Positions 50,947-63,500 are shown, numbered from the stretch's first letter. The stretch: DNA of 64,000 nucleotides from Taeniopygia guttata (GCF_048771995.1 NC_133063.1:61105310-61169309), one strand, 5' to 3'. Numbers and translations: made by a program. The notes: generated by a model from the letters alone, not told the origin.

Positions 50947-51874
50947 AACATCTTTTGCAGTTGGTTTGCTGTTTAGTTTTTTTAAAAATATTTTTTCATT
51001 ATTTTCTTGGAAACCAATTGCTTTGATGCGCTTTAAGATGACAAGTTTAAATGTTTTATATATGCTGCATCAATACATGTGTTTGTTTTTCCTGAGCAGT
51101 ACAAATGACTCAGACTAGTTTGTGTGAGATAATTACTCCAGAGTTTCAAGCTCAAGAAGGTCTACAATATGTCTGACATATTTCGAATAAAAGGTGGGAA
51201 GCATGAATTTATAATTTTAGATGTTGTTGAAACACATTGCAGTAAGCAGAACCGCAAGGAACTGCAAAATTATTAACTGACATTGGGAAGTATGACGTTT
51301 ATTTAAATCTAGTACTGTGTTCACAGTTGCCTTGCACAGGGACTTTGATACATATGCCAAGGTTATAATAATAATACTCTTAAGGTCCATTTAGTGCAAG
51401 GCTGAACAGTCACAGTTCCTGTTCAGGTTACATCAAACTCAGTTTTTCTACTTACAATGAGAAAATTGATGTTGCTGACACTATAAATAGAGTGTCCTGC
51501 TAATTGCTTGCAGGCATTTTCATCCTTCTTTTACAGTAGAGAGGCTGTTCAAAGACTGGCAGTCTTGGGCTATGAACACATAAATGTAAAACTTAGTATA
51601 TGCAACAGGTGCTATAAGTTAGGATGAATAAATGCAACTGCATACCAGCATGGAACAAATTCTAAAAATGTTACATGGTGTGCAAAATGTTGGTAGTAGA
51701 TTATTTGTTATGCTTGCTCAGAGGGTGAGAATGACACTCATTTCCTGTTCAATCCATACCAGATTAAATTGCCTTGAAAATCCCAGAAATTCATGAATGT
51801 AAAGAAGAAAGACATCAACCATTATGCAATGAATTAAATATTACTTCATTTTATATTGTTTACTCTCCTCTTAG
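50947..51874. other. Unique sequence, nothing recognised
   Basis: No gene or repeat recognised; left flank of an LTR. Confidence 0.5.
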
Positions 51875-51880
51875 GATACC

Positions 51881-52387
51881 TGTAGGGAACACTGGGCTCC
51901 AGGACGGCTTTGATGAATGGAGACGAGAGATCTCTGAAGGCTGCTCTTAGAATATCAGGTTTATTAGGGATGGTGAAAGGTCTTGCTTGGAGCTGCCGGA
52001 CGCAGCACGTGGCAAGGCCTGAGGGGATGGGGGAGGGGAGAGACAAGGGGTAGAGAGGATGCTCTAGGAGAGGGTGGAAGTTCCAAGAGGTGACGGGAAG
52101 ATCCAAGAGAGCATCTGGCCCCTCGGAGACCCCTTATCAGGGGGCTTCAAGGTGGGCTGGAACAAGACTTGGGCCAATGGGGTCACAGACACCCGATGTT
52201 TCAGGGGAGGGTTACAGGTGTGGGATGAACCATACATTTTGGGGGTTGAGATGGAACAGTCCATTTGATTTTTGGACCTATCTGTAGGTAAGGGTATTGT
52301 CCAGCCAGTAGGGGGAAATGTTTTCATCCTGGCTGTATTATTGTGAATCTTTTGCCAGGCAATTATATTTATCCATCCTTTCCAACC
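51881..52387 (-). mobile_element. Probable solo LTR, minus orientation
   Basis: A G-rich block of about 507 bases in AT-rich DNA. Its left end is TGTAGG (the minus-strand 3' end is CCTACA). GATACC is found just outside both ends (51875-51880 and 52388-52393), a possible 6-bp target-site duplication. The right end reads AACC rather than the expected CA, so either one base has mutated or the edge is misplaced. On the minus strand AATAAA (51960-51965) lies about 80 bases before the 3' end, the right place for an R/U5 junction. No internal retroviral coding is present. It does not look like a close copy of the LTR at 44113, so it is probably from another family. Confidence 0.7.
51960..51965 (-). 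terminator. Polyadenylation signal of the LTR
   Basis: AATAAA on the minus strand, about 80 bases before the proposed LTR 3' end, which fixes the orientation. Confidence 0.55.
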
Positions 52388-52393
52388 GATACC

Positions 52394-53019
52394 CCTAAAA
52401 TAAATTCTAATTAAAAATTCTTAGGTTTATAGATAACTAATTGGACATCTTTAATTATTTTTTGATGTGTAACTTCTAACACTAGCTTTTTGAACTTTTA
52501 CTCATAAACATAGAAGGCTAGTAATCTGTTATATTTTTAAGGTATGGTTTTAATATAACAGAGATTTCTAGCATTATATATGAATCTGCTGTTTAAAAAA
52601 TAACTGGTGTATTACAGCACTAGTGATGGACATGATGAACTGGCAATATGTAAACAATCAGTTGGCAATGCCATGCATACATAGCCTGCAGCCTTGGACT
52701 GCAAAGCCATGTGGACAAAACCACAGGTGTGTGGTAGCTCACCAGAGCTAATACGGCAATAGGTTACTGAAACCCACAAAGTGCTTAGGGTCCTCCTGAC
52801 ATCACCCATGAGCACATTCCCAGTGACAATTCACCACCTCTAAACCTCTGTCTCTGGAGTGAATGCTCATGCTATATTGATATAATCTGAATCAAATCCA
52901 CACTCCTTGTGCTGAAAACTTGTTTTCTGTATTGCCATTCACTTTTTTAAAAACAGTATCTGGTCACACATGCAGTAAATATTTTCATCCTCTTTGTAGC
53001 ATATAGGGGGAATGTTATT
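52394..53019. other. Unique sequence, nothing recognised
   Basis: A non-repetitive, more balanced part at 52610-52860 shows no recognised motif or coding. Confidence 0.45.
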
Positions 53020-53905
53020 ATAGACCCACAGAACCATTAAGGTTGGAAAAGACCTTCAAGATTATTGAATCCAACCGTTAACCAAACACCACCATGTCAA
53101 CCAAACTGACCAAACTGTAGTCATTTCTTGAACACTTCCAGGGATAGAGACACCACCTCCTGGGGAAGACCATTGCAATCCTTAACCTTCTCCTAATCCT
53201 TAATCCTTCTTTCTCAGTGAAAAAATTTTTCCTGATGTCCTCCTTAATCTAAACCTCCCTGGCCCAGAATGAGGCCATTTCATCTTGTCCTGTCACTGGT
53301 CACCTGGGAGAAGAGACTGATCCTTATCTTGCCACACCCTCCTTTTAGGTACTTGGAAAAAGCCATAAGGTATCCCCCCAGTCTTCTTCTCTTCAAGCTG
53401 AACATCACCACCTCCATCAGCCATTCCTCATGTGACTTGTGCTCCAGATTCTCAAATAGCTTTGTTGACCTTCTCTGGACACACTCCAGCATCCCAATGT
53501 CTTTTTTGAACTGAGGGGCTCAGAACTGAACACAGGATATGAGGGTGTTTCCCTCATATCAGTGCTGAGTACAGAGGGACAATCACTGCCCTGGCCTTTG
53601 TGGCTGTAACTGCTTCTGACATGAGCCAGGATGCCCTTGGCCTTCTTGGGCACCTGGGCACATGCTGGCTCATGTTCATCCGCTGTAAACCAGCAACCCC
53701 AGGTCCTCTTCCTCCAGGAAGTTTCCAGCCACTCTGCCCCCAGCCTGAGGTCTGGCATGAGGCTGTTGTGACCCAAGGGCAAGACTGTACTTCACCTTGT
53801 TGAACCTCATACTGTTGGTCCTGGCCCATTGATCTAGCCTGTACAGATTCCTCTGCACACCTGTCCCACCTTTCAGCAGATGAACACTCTACCTCAACTG
53901 ATAAT
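53020..53905 (-). mobile_element. CR1 LINE 3' end with ORF2 C-terminus, antisense
   Basis: On the plus strand the copy begins 'gacccacagaaccattaaggttggaaaagaccttcaagattattgaatccaacc'. It runs through 'tcatttcttgaacacttccaggg', 'cagtgaaaaaatttttcctgatgtcc', 'ctggacacactccagcatcccaatgtc' and 'gttgaacctcatactgttgg'. It ends after 'gatctagcctgtacagattcctctgcac'. On the minus strand, 53676-53858 still encodes the ORF2 segment LDQWARTNSMRFNKVKYS, matching the CR1 LDRWAEANSMRFNKAKC region. Frames then break. This is one of the better-preserved copies, about 890 bases, 5'-truncated. Confidence 0.95.
53536..53560. repeat. Perfect 10-bp inverted repeat inside CR1
   Basis: GATATGAGGG (53536-53545) pairs with CCCTCATATC (53551-53560) around a 5-nt loop. 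CR1 does not normally carry this palindrome: one arm replaces part of the usual 'tactcgaggtgcggc' region. It was probably made locally by snap-back copying. Confidence 0.75.
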
Positions 53906-55579
53906 TGCACTGCAGCTGCTCACTGTGAATCATTCACGTATTGTACATTTCCTTCATTGAGTTTATAAATTCTGTTTTCCTAAGCCTGCCTACCTACAGA
54001 ATACCAAGTGGATTTCAAAGTGGAATTAATTTGTAGATTTAGTAGCCCAATGAGTAGCAATCATCAATAATTCTTTCTCTACCATGAACCACAAGGATGG
54101 CATGGTGTGGTCCAGAGAACGAATACAGCCCATGTCTGTATTTCCTCAGGATCATTGCCACTTCTTTTTATGCATATCTATTGGCTATTACAAGAGAATG
54201 TGCTAGCGACTGTAAAATAAATTTGAAAGACTTATTTGTGCCTGAGCAGGGAGAGGGTTCCACTCCCCACCCTATGATAATGCCAAAATAAGTATCAAAG
54301 ATTAAATGTGCAGTTGAAAAAAAATAATTCAATCTATAGAGGAGGGTGAAATTACAGTGAACTTCCCTCTTGGGTTCACTACCCATAATAATGACTTTAT
54401 TTAGAACTAAATTACTGAAAAATGTCACTTTAAAATGTGCCCTGTATCTATCATAGTGTCAAGTTGAAGTTTTGTGGAATGATTGGATGGTTGAAGTGAG
54501 CCTTAAGTATTCTTTATGCACTAGACATTTAAACCGGTGAGGCATCTTCTAATCTATCTGAACATATTCTCAAAATTATTACAACCTATTTTCAGGGGAA
54601 GCATACTCTTCCAGAGAGACAATGAAGCCTGAGGCTCACCTGGACCTTGTCTCTAAGTGAGGAAAACAGGTATATTTTACAACTGCAAGCAATTTCACAG
54701 TGATTCTTCTTGTGCCTATGTGATTCTTTCTTATACAAACCTTTTGGTTTTGTTCTTTAAAGAAACTCAGTCTGAGAGCTGGCTTCCTCAGAACGGTTTT
54801 GGCAATATATTGTGACCAGTGTGTGAGTGCTTTCCTTCATTTGTGGCACTACTTCATAAGGCAAATATAATGCAAGTAGGCTCAAGTGCAGATAATTTTT
54901 GTGTTTTATTGTAAAAGTTCTTCAAAACATCAATGACATTATCTGTGAAAGATCACAGGCTGACATTTCTCCAGGCACTATTTTGATCTAGTGCAGAGTA
55001 AGCTAAATTTAAAAGAAGAATAAAAATAAATTCAAGCTGCTGCTATTTGCCTGGGCATCTAAGCATGACTTGCCCTGCTCTATCAGTCCTGTTAAAGTGT
55101 CATATAAATTTTTCCTAATTTTTCCTGGTTACTGATTTGTACATGTTCCATTGTGAAAATGTTAAGACATATCCATAATAGAATAATTCCAAGAAAAACA
55201 TGAACATGCCACTTCATTTTTTTTACATAGAATTAAAAAGGAGTAGAGTGGATTTTCTTTTTCTCTTAATTTCTCTGGAATTCCCACATACCTAGTCTTG
55301 CATTAAGAAATGTGTACTGAAATAAAATTAATACTTGATTTTTAATCAGCATATAAAATAGACTGGCTATAATTTCCAGATAAATATTCCATGGAAACAT
55401 TGAAGAACAACCTGCATACTTCAGTCTTTGGTTTAATCTTTGCCATTCTATCTTGATTTGTCTGCATGCTGTTTTACTAGCCAATGACCCTGGGACAGAG
55501 AAGCAAAGCTTAAGGCATTTTCAATTTTGTTTTTGGAAAGATTGTAAAGATTGGTCAGCTAATTGCTTGCCTGAGGTAT
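53906..55579. other. Unique sequence, nothing recognised
   Basis: No gene, RNA or repeat recognised. Confidence 0.5.
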
Positions 55580-55760
55580 AATTCATAGAATCATATAATC
55601 ATAAAATGGTTTGGGTTAGAGGGCACCTTAAATATCATGTAACTCCAACAGACTTGATGTGGGCAGGAACACATTTTTCGAGATCAGGTTTCTCAGAGGC
55701 CTATTCAACACAGCCTTGAACACTTCAAGGAATGTGGCATCCCATTTATTCCATGGATAT
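55580..55760 (-). mobile_element. CR1 LINE 3' tail, antisense
   Basis: The plus strand opens with 'attcatagaatcatataatcataaaatggtttgggttagagggcacctt', the reverse of the well-known CR1 terminus with its short ATTCTATGA-type repeats. 'gtaactccaac' and 'ccttgaacacttcaaggaatg' follow. About 180 bases, 5'-truncated. The tip is well kept but the body is diverged. Confidence 0.93.
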
Positions 55761-55926
55761 GGATGAGGCATTATCCTGATTACACAGAAGAGGCAGAGTT
55801 TAGTGCTGTGTGGTCACCACTATGCCTCTGTCTGGGGAAACCACGTGGACCTGAAGGAGCTGTCAGTCATCTTGGTTTTGTTCCCAGTGGTGAATACCTG
55901 AATACATTTTTGAGGTATTTGTTTCA
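55761..55926. other. Short unique spacer
   Basis: Nothing recognised. Confidence 0.5.
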
Positions 55927-56080
55927 AATATATATGTAAGTAGGTATGTATATATATATATATATATATATGTATGTAAGTATATATACACACTTATATA
56001 TATGTATGTAAGTATATATACACACTTATATATATATGTATATATATAAAAGTATATATATAAAAGTATATATATATACT
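55927..56080 (+). repeat. TA-rich microsatellite with nested tandem units
   Basis: A (TA)n core with higher-order structure. A 32-bp unit starting TGTATGTAAGTATATATACA is present at 55971 and 56003. The run ends with a short AAAAGTATATATAT unit repeated near 56048 and 56062. Alternating TA/CA stretches can form cruciforms. Confidence 0.92.
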
Positions 56081-56117
56081 TTTTTTCTATTAATATTGCT
56101 GCTGTAATTGTGTGTGT

Positions 56118-56148
56118 CTTATTCCATTGCTTTTGGTAATGGAATAAG
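56118..56148. repeat. Perfect 11-bp inverted repeat
   Basis: CTTATTCCATT (56118-56128) pairs with AATGGAATAAG (56138-56148). One more G-T pair extends it inwards. The loop is 9 nt. Confidence 0.85.
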
Positions 56149-58790
56149 AGTCTCTGCTTTTTTGTCCCTCCCTTACCAGAAGGGGCGGGGGAAGTGGAAT
56201 GGCTTATTTGGAGTTTGATTTCCTGCTGGTGTTAAAGCCAGCACAGGCATCCATATCCAATTAATTGAGTTCAATTAAGAACAAGATTAAAACGTGTAAG
56301 AAGTGCTGTGACACTTTTAATAGTATATCTCATCTATATTTTTTCAAGAGTCTACAAATCCAAGACAAGATGACTTTGCTATGAATAACATTGTGTCTAG
56401 TGTTTTAAAATAATCACTTTGACCTGCATCAGGCCTTGGGCATTTAGAAAAATTAACAGGCACTTTAATATGTCTCTGCTTGAACATCCAGGCCCTCAAA
56501 TTTAGGAGATTTATTCCAGTAGGTATATTTATGGCTCATCTTCTACCATCCCACTGAGGAGAGTTCACATAGTCTTTTTCAGCTTTATTTCTGGACCTTA
56601 CTAAGGCTATTTCCCACCTCCAGAATGGACTCAGAGCTCTGCCGTTAACCACAGTCACACTGTGACAAGACCAAATAAAGTGAGGTTGTCAGAGAGCAGA
56701 CTCAGGATTTGGGGAAGTGCTGTGTAGCATTATGATAGGAGTGAGCTCTAAGCCAGGGACAGCAGCAGTGGTGTGGGAGAGCAGAGCAGCGCACACAAGA
56801 GGCAAGCTGACTCAGCAAAGAAGTTGGCTTTGCTGTACTTAGCACTGTGATTGACAAATACAAACAAGCTCTCATTTGTAGCTGCTCTGTGGTTACTGCT
56901 CACACACAGATAGCTCTTTGCAGCTGCAGAGTAATTCAGTTCAGCTTGACTGGGCTAAATCAGCTTAGACCGCATTTAGTTTGCATGGGCTGACAGCAGA
57001 AAGGTGGCTGTCATGGCTTGGCTGGCATAAACCTCACATTTTCATACCCCTCGCTTATCAACATGTACTCAACACTGATATATTTTTATGTGATTTTCCT
57101 CTAGCAAGATCTTTTTACCTACCAGCTTTTTTGATTTGTATAAAGACAACTTCTACAATTATTGCCAATGGATGCAGCGCTGCACAAGATTTGACTAATT
57201 AAAATGCAATTATCAACTTTCTCACTTTAGTAAATGCATTCAGTTTTGACTATCTAATTTGAAAAGTGTACTGGAAGAAAAGAAAAGGGAAGAGAAAAGC
57301 ATATAGAGGAGAGGTAAGTGAGAGCAGAAATCTAGAAAGAATTGTTTGTTGTTGTCTCAATTTGGAGAAATTAAATAAATCAGTGAGAAAGATTTTCAGC
57401 ATATTCAGACATGCTGAGCAGAATAAAGCAAATCAGGAGAAGGCCAATACAGAGATGATATTTACATATAAAAACCAAAAGAACTTTGAATAAATTAAAA
57501 GCAAGTTTTATATATCTATTTCAGTGTAGGTTTTGGTAATATCTTTGTATGCTGAGGAACACATTCCCAGCAGAATTTACCTGTGAAATAAGTATTTGAA
57601 GAAATTTGCATTGGATTTAGACTAGCTTTGATAAAATTACTGGAATAATCATGTCAGGAATAATAATCACACGAATATCATCTTCATGTTTTAAAATAGA
57701 TTCTGAGCATTTCGCCTCTGAAAACACTTTTTCATGTGGTAAACTACTGCAAAATTAGTTCTCTTTTGTTATGTATATATCTTTCTCTTAGATATTTATA
57801 AATAGTTTGAGATCCTCAAATCACATAAAAACACTGTTTTTAAAGGTTGGTAGTAGTATAATATTTCTAAATTATTGAAAAATTAAAGTAAGAGAAAGCT
57901 AATGGTACAGGCCATGACAGCCAGTAAAATCATTGATTAAAATATTTAATCAGTTTATGTGCAAAATGGAACTCTAGATGGAGCAGTTCCCTTTGTTTGA
58001 ACTTTATTTGCTGGGCTGATAATGATTTCACTAAGTTTGTAATTATTAGACAAATAACTGGTCTAAATATGGTAACACAGTTCTGTTGAAACATTCAAAC
58101 TCAGACTGGATTTCCTAGATAAGAAGCTTGTATGTTAGTATAGGATGAAAACTTGAAGTGAATATTTCCCTTCCTAAATTTGTTATTCAAAATAACAACA
58201 AAAATTATTTTATGAAATAACAAAATTGTGTAGTGCAGCAAAAAGTAAGTAAATACTTCATACCAATTTACTTGAATATGATTTGCTGTAATGGCGAATT
58301 AACATTTAAAAAGGAGAAAGATGAAAAAGGCCTACCAAAATAGGAGATTTATGGGAAATAAAGTATTGTGTCATATGCCGGTGTTACTAGATTAATTTCA
58401 AGTGCCTCAAATCTCTGCATTTTGCGTCGTTTAGAGAAAAGCTTAGTGTTGTCAGTTTTCAGTCCTATCTCATAGGAGAAAGGTAGAGGGATGCCAGTGG
58501 CGAGGCTTTCCCTTCAAAGTCCTTGTTACAATCCATATAGCCAGGAAAATATAGTCATTTACCTCAGAGTACTCTGCTTGGACTTGTGGAGCCACCACCA
58601 AGAGCGTGCCTGGTTGCTCAGCTCCATGAATACTACCAGTGTACCCTCGCCTGTGCTTCTCTAAAACTTTCTCAGACAGTACACCTCCCTAACATGCTTC
58701 CAGAGAAGTAGTCCCATCCATCTAGTGTGTTTGCCCCACCTCAATATCTGTAACGGTACAATCACTGCTGAATTAAAGATATAAACTACC
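56149..58790. other. No gene recognised; balanced segment at 56640-57010
   Basis: The 56640-57010 part is richer in G+C, has several GCAGCTGC/TGACTCAGC-type E-box and AP-1-like motifs, and is non-repetitive, so it may be regulatory. No coding frame with motifs was found. The frames at 56981-57202 and 57266-57493 look like chance. Confidence 0.35.
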
Positions 58791-58895
58791 AAAAAAAAAA
58801 AAAAAACACCCAAAAAAACCCAAAAAATCAATAAAACAAACATACACACAAAATAAAAAAATAAACCCAAATGAAACCAAAACCAACCAAGAAAG
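58791..58895 (+). repeat. A16 run and degenerate A-rich low-complexity tract
   Basis: A16 (58791-58806) is followed by ACCC-, AAAC- and ACAC-rich sequence that is almost free of G to about 58888. On the minus strand it gives a Phe/Val-rich open frame (58661-59035), which is an artefact of composition. Confidence 0.85.
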
Positions 58896-59599
58896 ACTAA
58901 CCTCCTTTGGTCAGATTGCCTTTGTTCTCCTTGTAAAGAAGATGCAAAAGAGTAGATTTCACTTGAGTTCCTTTTCCTAGTTAAACATCTCTCCCAAAAA
59001 ATTACGTGCAAAAGAAATGGCCTTTCATAACTCATCTCCCAAGCCAGAGTTGATGCTTGAGGTAAAGCAGTTCACTTTAGCATAATTCTCTTTCCCTTCA
59101 GAATGAATCTTCAAGGAAAGCATCTATTGGAGTCTTCATTTTGTTAATAGCCATTCCTCATTTTTAAATTAGCCTCAAGCTATATGAGAAAATAATATCT
59201 AATGTGGGACCAGATGATGGGAAATTAAAATAATCAATTCCAGAGAATATAGGATTCTTTGCAGACATAGAATAATGAACATCAACAAAAGGAAAGTTCT
59301 TGTGCCACTATGCAAAAAATCTGCAACTGAGAGAATGGCAGGTATAGTTCACATAGTTCTTTCATTTTTTCACCCTGTCCTCAGTCTTTTGCACAGTTGG
59401 TAGCATGGGCCAACTTTTTTTAATGGAGATGTGAATTAATGACCTTTTAGATGGATCAAGCGAATTTGCTATCATTCCATCCTGCCTGACATGTATTCAT
59501 TGACTATTGATATATGCTCCCCAAGATTTTTCTGCTAAACTGTGATCTATCAGTAGAGTACATATTCAAGGAAAGAATAGGATTTGTTGATCCTCTGGC
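58896..59599. other. Unique sequence, nothing recognised
   Basis: No gene or repeat recognised. Confidence 0.5.
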
Positions 59600-59621
59600 A
59601 AAAAAAAAAAAAAAAAAAAAA
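59600..59621 (+). repeat. A22 homopolymer
   Basis: An uninterrupted run of 22 A. No upstream AATAAA or flanking duplication is evident, so it is not clearly a retroposed tail. Confidence 0.95.
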
Positions 59622-59639
59622 TTGATTTCCAGACACAAG

Positions 59640-60150
59640 ATGCTGAGCAACATTGCTAAATGTGATGCTGTGATGGAGGACGTGTTAACAAATGAATTTA
59701 GGTGGTTGGCAGAAAGCAAAATTATGCCTGGAGGAGCTTACAAATCACAAAGAAAAGCAATAACTTTCTTTCTGTTGAGTGAGTAGCAGTTAGCAAGATA
59801 AACACTGCACTGTACCACTTTATACACGATTAGAACAAGGCAAAAGACAAGAGAAATGCATGGGGTCTAATTAAAGGTTATGAAACACAGGAAAATTAAT
59901 TCTAGAGGACATAAATAGTGGATTTTTCTCTGAGCAGAGTATCTAGCATCAGATTAATCACAATATAAAGAGTAAAATTATTATCCAGTTCCTGTGAAAA
60001 AAATGCCATAGTTTTGCTATTAACTGAACGGCAGCAAGACAGGTGCTTTTACTAAATTTTAGCATAGTGGCCAGCTGTGAAGCTAATCCACAGCTGAAAA
60101 GATCAGTCTAACTCTGCTAGATACATTAAATCCAGTGAAAATCTAACCAA
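59640..60150. promoter_or_regulatory. Candidate conserved noncoding element
   Basis: A low-repeat segment with balanced composition and homeodomain-like sites, for example TCTAATTAAAGG (59868-59879), CAGATTAATCAC (59950-59961) and CCAGCTG (60071-60077). It has no coding frame across its length. Evidence is motif impression only. Confidence 0.2.
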
Positions 60151-60533
60151 GAAGTGAGTAGTTTCACAGACGCAGATGTCTCTTGCACAGTTCATGCAGA
60201 CAGGGCAGCGCATGTTAAAGAATTACATTTCCACTGTCAAAGTAACTATAGCTAAAGATTCAGAACTTCCAAAGTTTGATTACCTCAAAAGTCTCTTTGT
60301 TTTAAAGCCATGCCCATTGTCAGAGTGATTTAACTGTCCCCATACTCACACAGATACATATTTGCACAAACTTTTCTTAATTCTGTAAGGGTTTAAATTA
60401 GAAAATAAATGGAGAAAAAAAACCCTAAGAAAAAGGAATACTTCACAACTGGATTAGGGTCCCAGAGGTGTGAAGAAAAAGTATTTTCATAAATCAAGTT
60501 TGAATGTTGATGTAAAGTTTAGAATATTATTTT

Positions 60534-60569
60534 CTTTCACTGAAACCATATCAAATTTTTCAGTGAAAG
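60534..60569. repeat. Perfect 12-bp inverted repeat
   Basis: CTTTCACTGAAA (60534-60545) pairs perfectly with TTTCAGTGAAAG (60558-60569) around a 12-nt loop. It lies in unique AT-rich DNA. Confidence 0.88.
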
Positions 60570-63500
60570 TCCCAAATTCAGATGTAACCACCAGAATTTA
60601 AAACAGTTTCTTGAAGGAAGACCAAGTTTTCATCATTTTACTTCAGGGTTCATAGAATCTTTAAATAATCATTTCACACAACACATTACATTCTCTCTAA
60701 AAACCTACCTCATAAAAATGGGCCTCTGTCTTTGCAGTGGTGTTTCTGTGCATCACTAACTCTCACAGCAAGCAAAGTTTACATAAGATACCTCAAATAA
60801 ATATGATGTAAAGAATAGCACCATTGTTAATCTGAGGGCTATGGATAAGGATCCCTATATTCACTAAGTTTAAAAGATTAAAGTTTTAAAATTTTTCTCT
60901 CACAGAATATTTTCAATACACAGACCATGCTCTAAAAAAACTGCTCTAAGTGCCTAGAGGCCACAGTGCAGTAGAAACAGAGACTAGATGCTTTGCCTAA
61001 GAAGAGTAGACAAAGTACAAAGCAAGAAGTTAAAAAAAAGCATCATAAACAGGCCTGAGTTTTCATACCTTCATGAGTCTGAATCTCTGATGAACAACTT
61101 CTGGTATTTTCCAGTTCTAGTACAATAAAGTACTAGTGAAACTATCTGGATTTTGTGCTTTTCTCTTAATGGCAATAAAGGAATCTCACTAAGAGATTTC
61201 TTGTAAGCATTTGAGCTGTCCTGTCAAAGCTTATCTATCTAGCTATGTGTCCCAAAGCCAGGACCATGTCTATAAAACTTTGCACAAGAATGTTCATGCT
61301 TTTCACCATATCAATAGATATTTGAAGTCTGTCCTGAGTTAAGCCCTACTCTCCCGTGCTAAACAGATTCTGTCCTTGTTCAGCTTAATACATCTCACTG
61401 AAGGAGAAAATATAATGATGTAATGGCTCTTAAATTGAAGCTGAGAAAGGGCTTGGCCATATAATTTCTGCTAATTTGAGCACAGATTATTTCTGAGCAC
61501 TTGCCTGGTTTTGGTCACAAAACCCTGGCACCTGCATAGGCAGAAGAAGCAACAGTTGAGTGCCAGTGCCAGTTGAGTAGTCAGTGTTTTCTCTGCTAGA
61601 TGTCAGCAATGGTTGCTATCTGATTGCTGCAAGCAATGTTTTCCAAACAGTTGGCAAAATTCTGCTTCTGCAGATTTCAATGGCAAAACTCAGCTGCCTT
61701 CAGTGGGCTTCGAATTTAATTTACTGACACTGTATTTTAAAACTCAGAATTTGCCAGAGGCCAACAGTCCTTCAGAGAAAAATAATTTTTTTTAAAATAT
61801 AGAACAAGAAGCAAAAATATGTTTCTTACCTAGCAGCTAAAAATCTTTCAGTGCAATGAGTACAAGAGCAAATAATCTTTCTCAGTGTACCCCAAGGGAG
61901 TTTTTAGTGTATATGAAATGTAATCTCTCTTTGGATCACAACAACCTGTTCATTGCATTCAGCCAAGAGCCACTATTCCTACGTATGCAATCGGATGATT
62001 TGTTATAAATGTTGTCTTGGAGTCTGATGCTGCTGATAGCTCCACTTCCCACCAGTAAAACTTTCTTCAATCAGGGAGATGAAGTTTTTTGTTTTCCTTT
62101 AGTAAAAGTGCCTTTGCCTTTGCTAATACTTCCAGTTTAATGATGAAAAATATTAAAAGTATCAATAGTGAGGTAAGACTGAGTGAACAAACTAAAAGAT
62201 ACATCACTGCTACTGTCACAAAACACAAGATCCAAGACACTGACCGTCTCTACTAAGTCCCATGATGACTGTTTAGAATGATTATATATGCTGATAGTTT
62301 ATCAGAAAGAAAGAGGTGTGAACATATATCTCAGCAAATTTTTTTACTTTTAGTTGATGCAGAAAGGATTGGTCAGTTGGGACTTTAGTGACATCCTTTG
62401 ATGTAAATTTTTATATGCAAATGGAATTAATGTAAAAGATGACTAAATACTTCCTCCTTATTCTTCTTCAAATATTATTATATCATCCATGAATAAAACA
62501 GTTTGATATTACAGATCTCCATAGGTTGGGCTTTTTTTAATATTAAAGACATAATATTATCTATTACGTAGCTTTAAAATGTTCTATACAGTTTATAAGA
62601 AGCTAGAGCATGATATAAGGTTAAGCTAACTTTAATCTACCAGGTTCTGCCTCTAAGACAGAAAAAAAAGCATTAAAGTTTTCTTCATTACTCTATGTTG
62701 GCTGTATTTTACATCATAGTTTTTGAGTACATTACAAGGCAAATGCAATGAACTTATCCCTGAAACCATACTTTTTCTACAAAACTGTATTTTTAATAGC
62801 CCAGTATTTTGCTCAGCAAATAATTCCATAGAGTGGGACTGGAAAGGTAGAAGAACACATTTTGTCCCCCTCTTTGAATAAGGTAGCATAGATTTTGCTG
62901 ATTTTTAAAAACTATTTTTATTTTTATGCAAAAAAAAGAAAGAATTTGTTGCTTTAATTTAATTATTTTCCTTTCAAGAATTTAATTTTTTCTATTTTGT
63001 GAGTTTATTCATACAAAGGAAACCATATTAAAAACAAGCAAATGCATTCAATTTCGTTTCACCTGATCTACTCTGATTCCACAAGTCAAAACATAATAAA
63101 ATTAAGCAAAAAAACAAACAAAAAAAGGAGTAAAATCTTCATTATTAAAAGACAGGAGGAAAAATGAAGTCATATACATGGCTTTGGGTGAATACAGCAG
63201 ATGTTAGTTCCTCCAACCATAATCCTCAACATCAAGTAGTCCTTAAAGACTCTGTGAGGAAGTGGTTTCCAAAATTGCCTGGATACTGTGTTTGAATTCT
63301 AACTATTACTCATTTCAGTTAGGCTCAGTTTCAGGAAATCTGAGAAGCTTTGAAACATATGTGCCTACACTGCTCACTGTTTTTCCCCCCACCCTCCGCC
63401 TCTTCCTTTCATTATCTTCTCCCCACAACCTTTTCTTCATTTCCCTTGACTTCATTCAGCTTTCTTATGCTGGCATTCATAATGAATAAATTCACTGGTA

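Noticed and set aside
51846..52327. Open frames on both strands in the second LTR
   Set aside because: Same reason: GC-rich LTR sequence, no motif, several overlapping frames.
53417..53910. Three overlapping minus-strand frames of 60-121 codons
   Set aside because: They are frameshifted pieces and shadows of CR1 ORF2 and its 3' untranslated region, not host genes.
58661..59035. 124-codon minus-strand frame with a hydrophobic Phe/Val/Leu stretch
   Set aside because: The apparent membrane segment comes from translating the A-rich low-complexity tract at 58791-58895.
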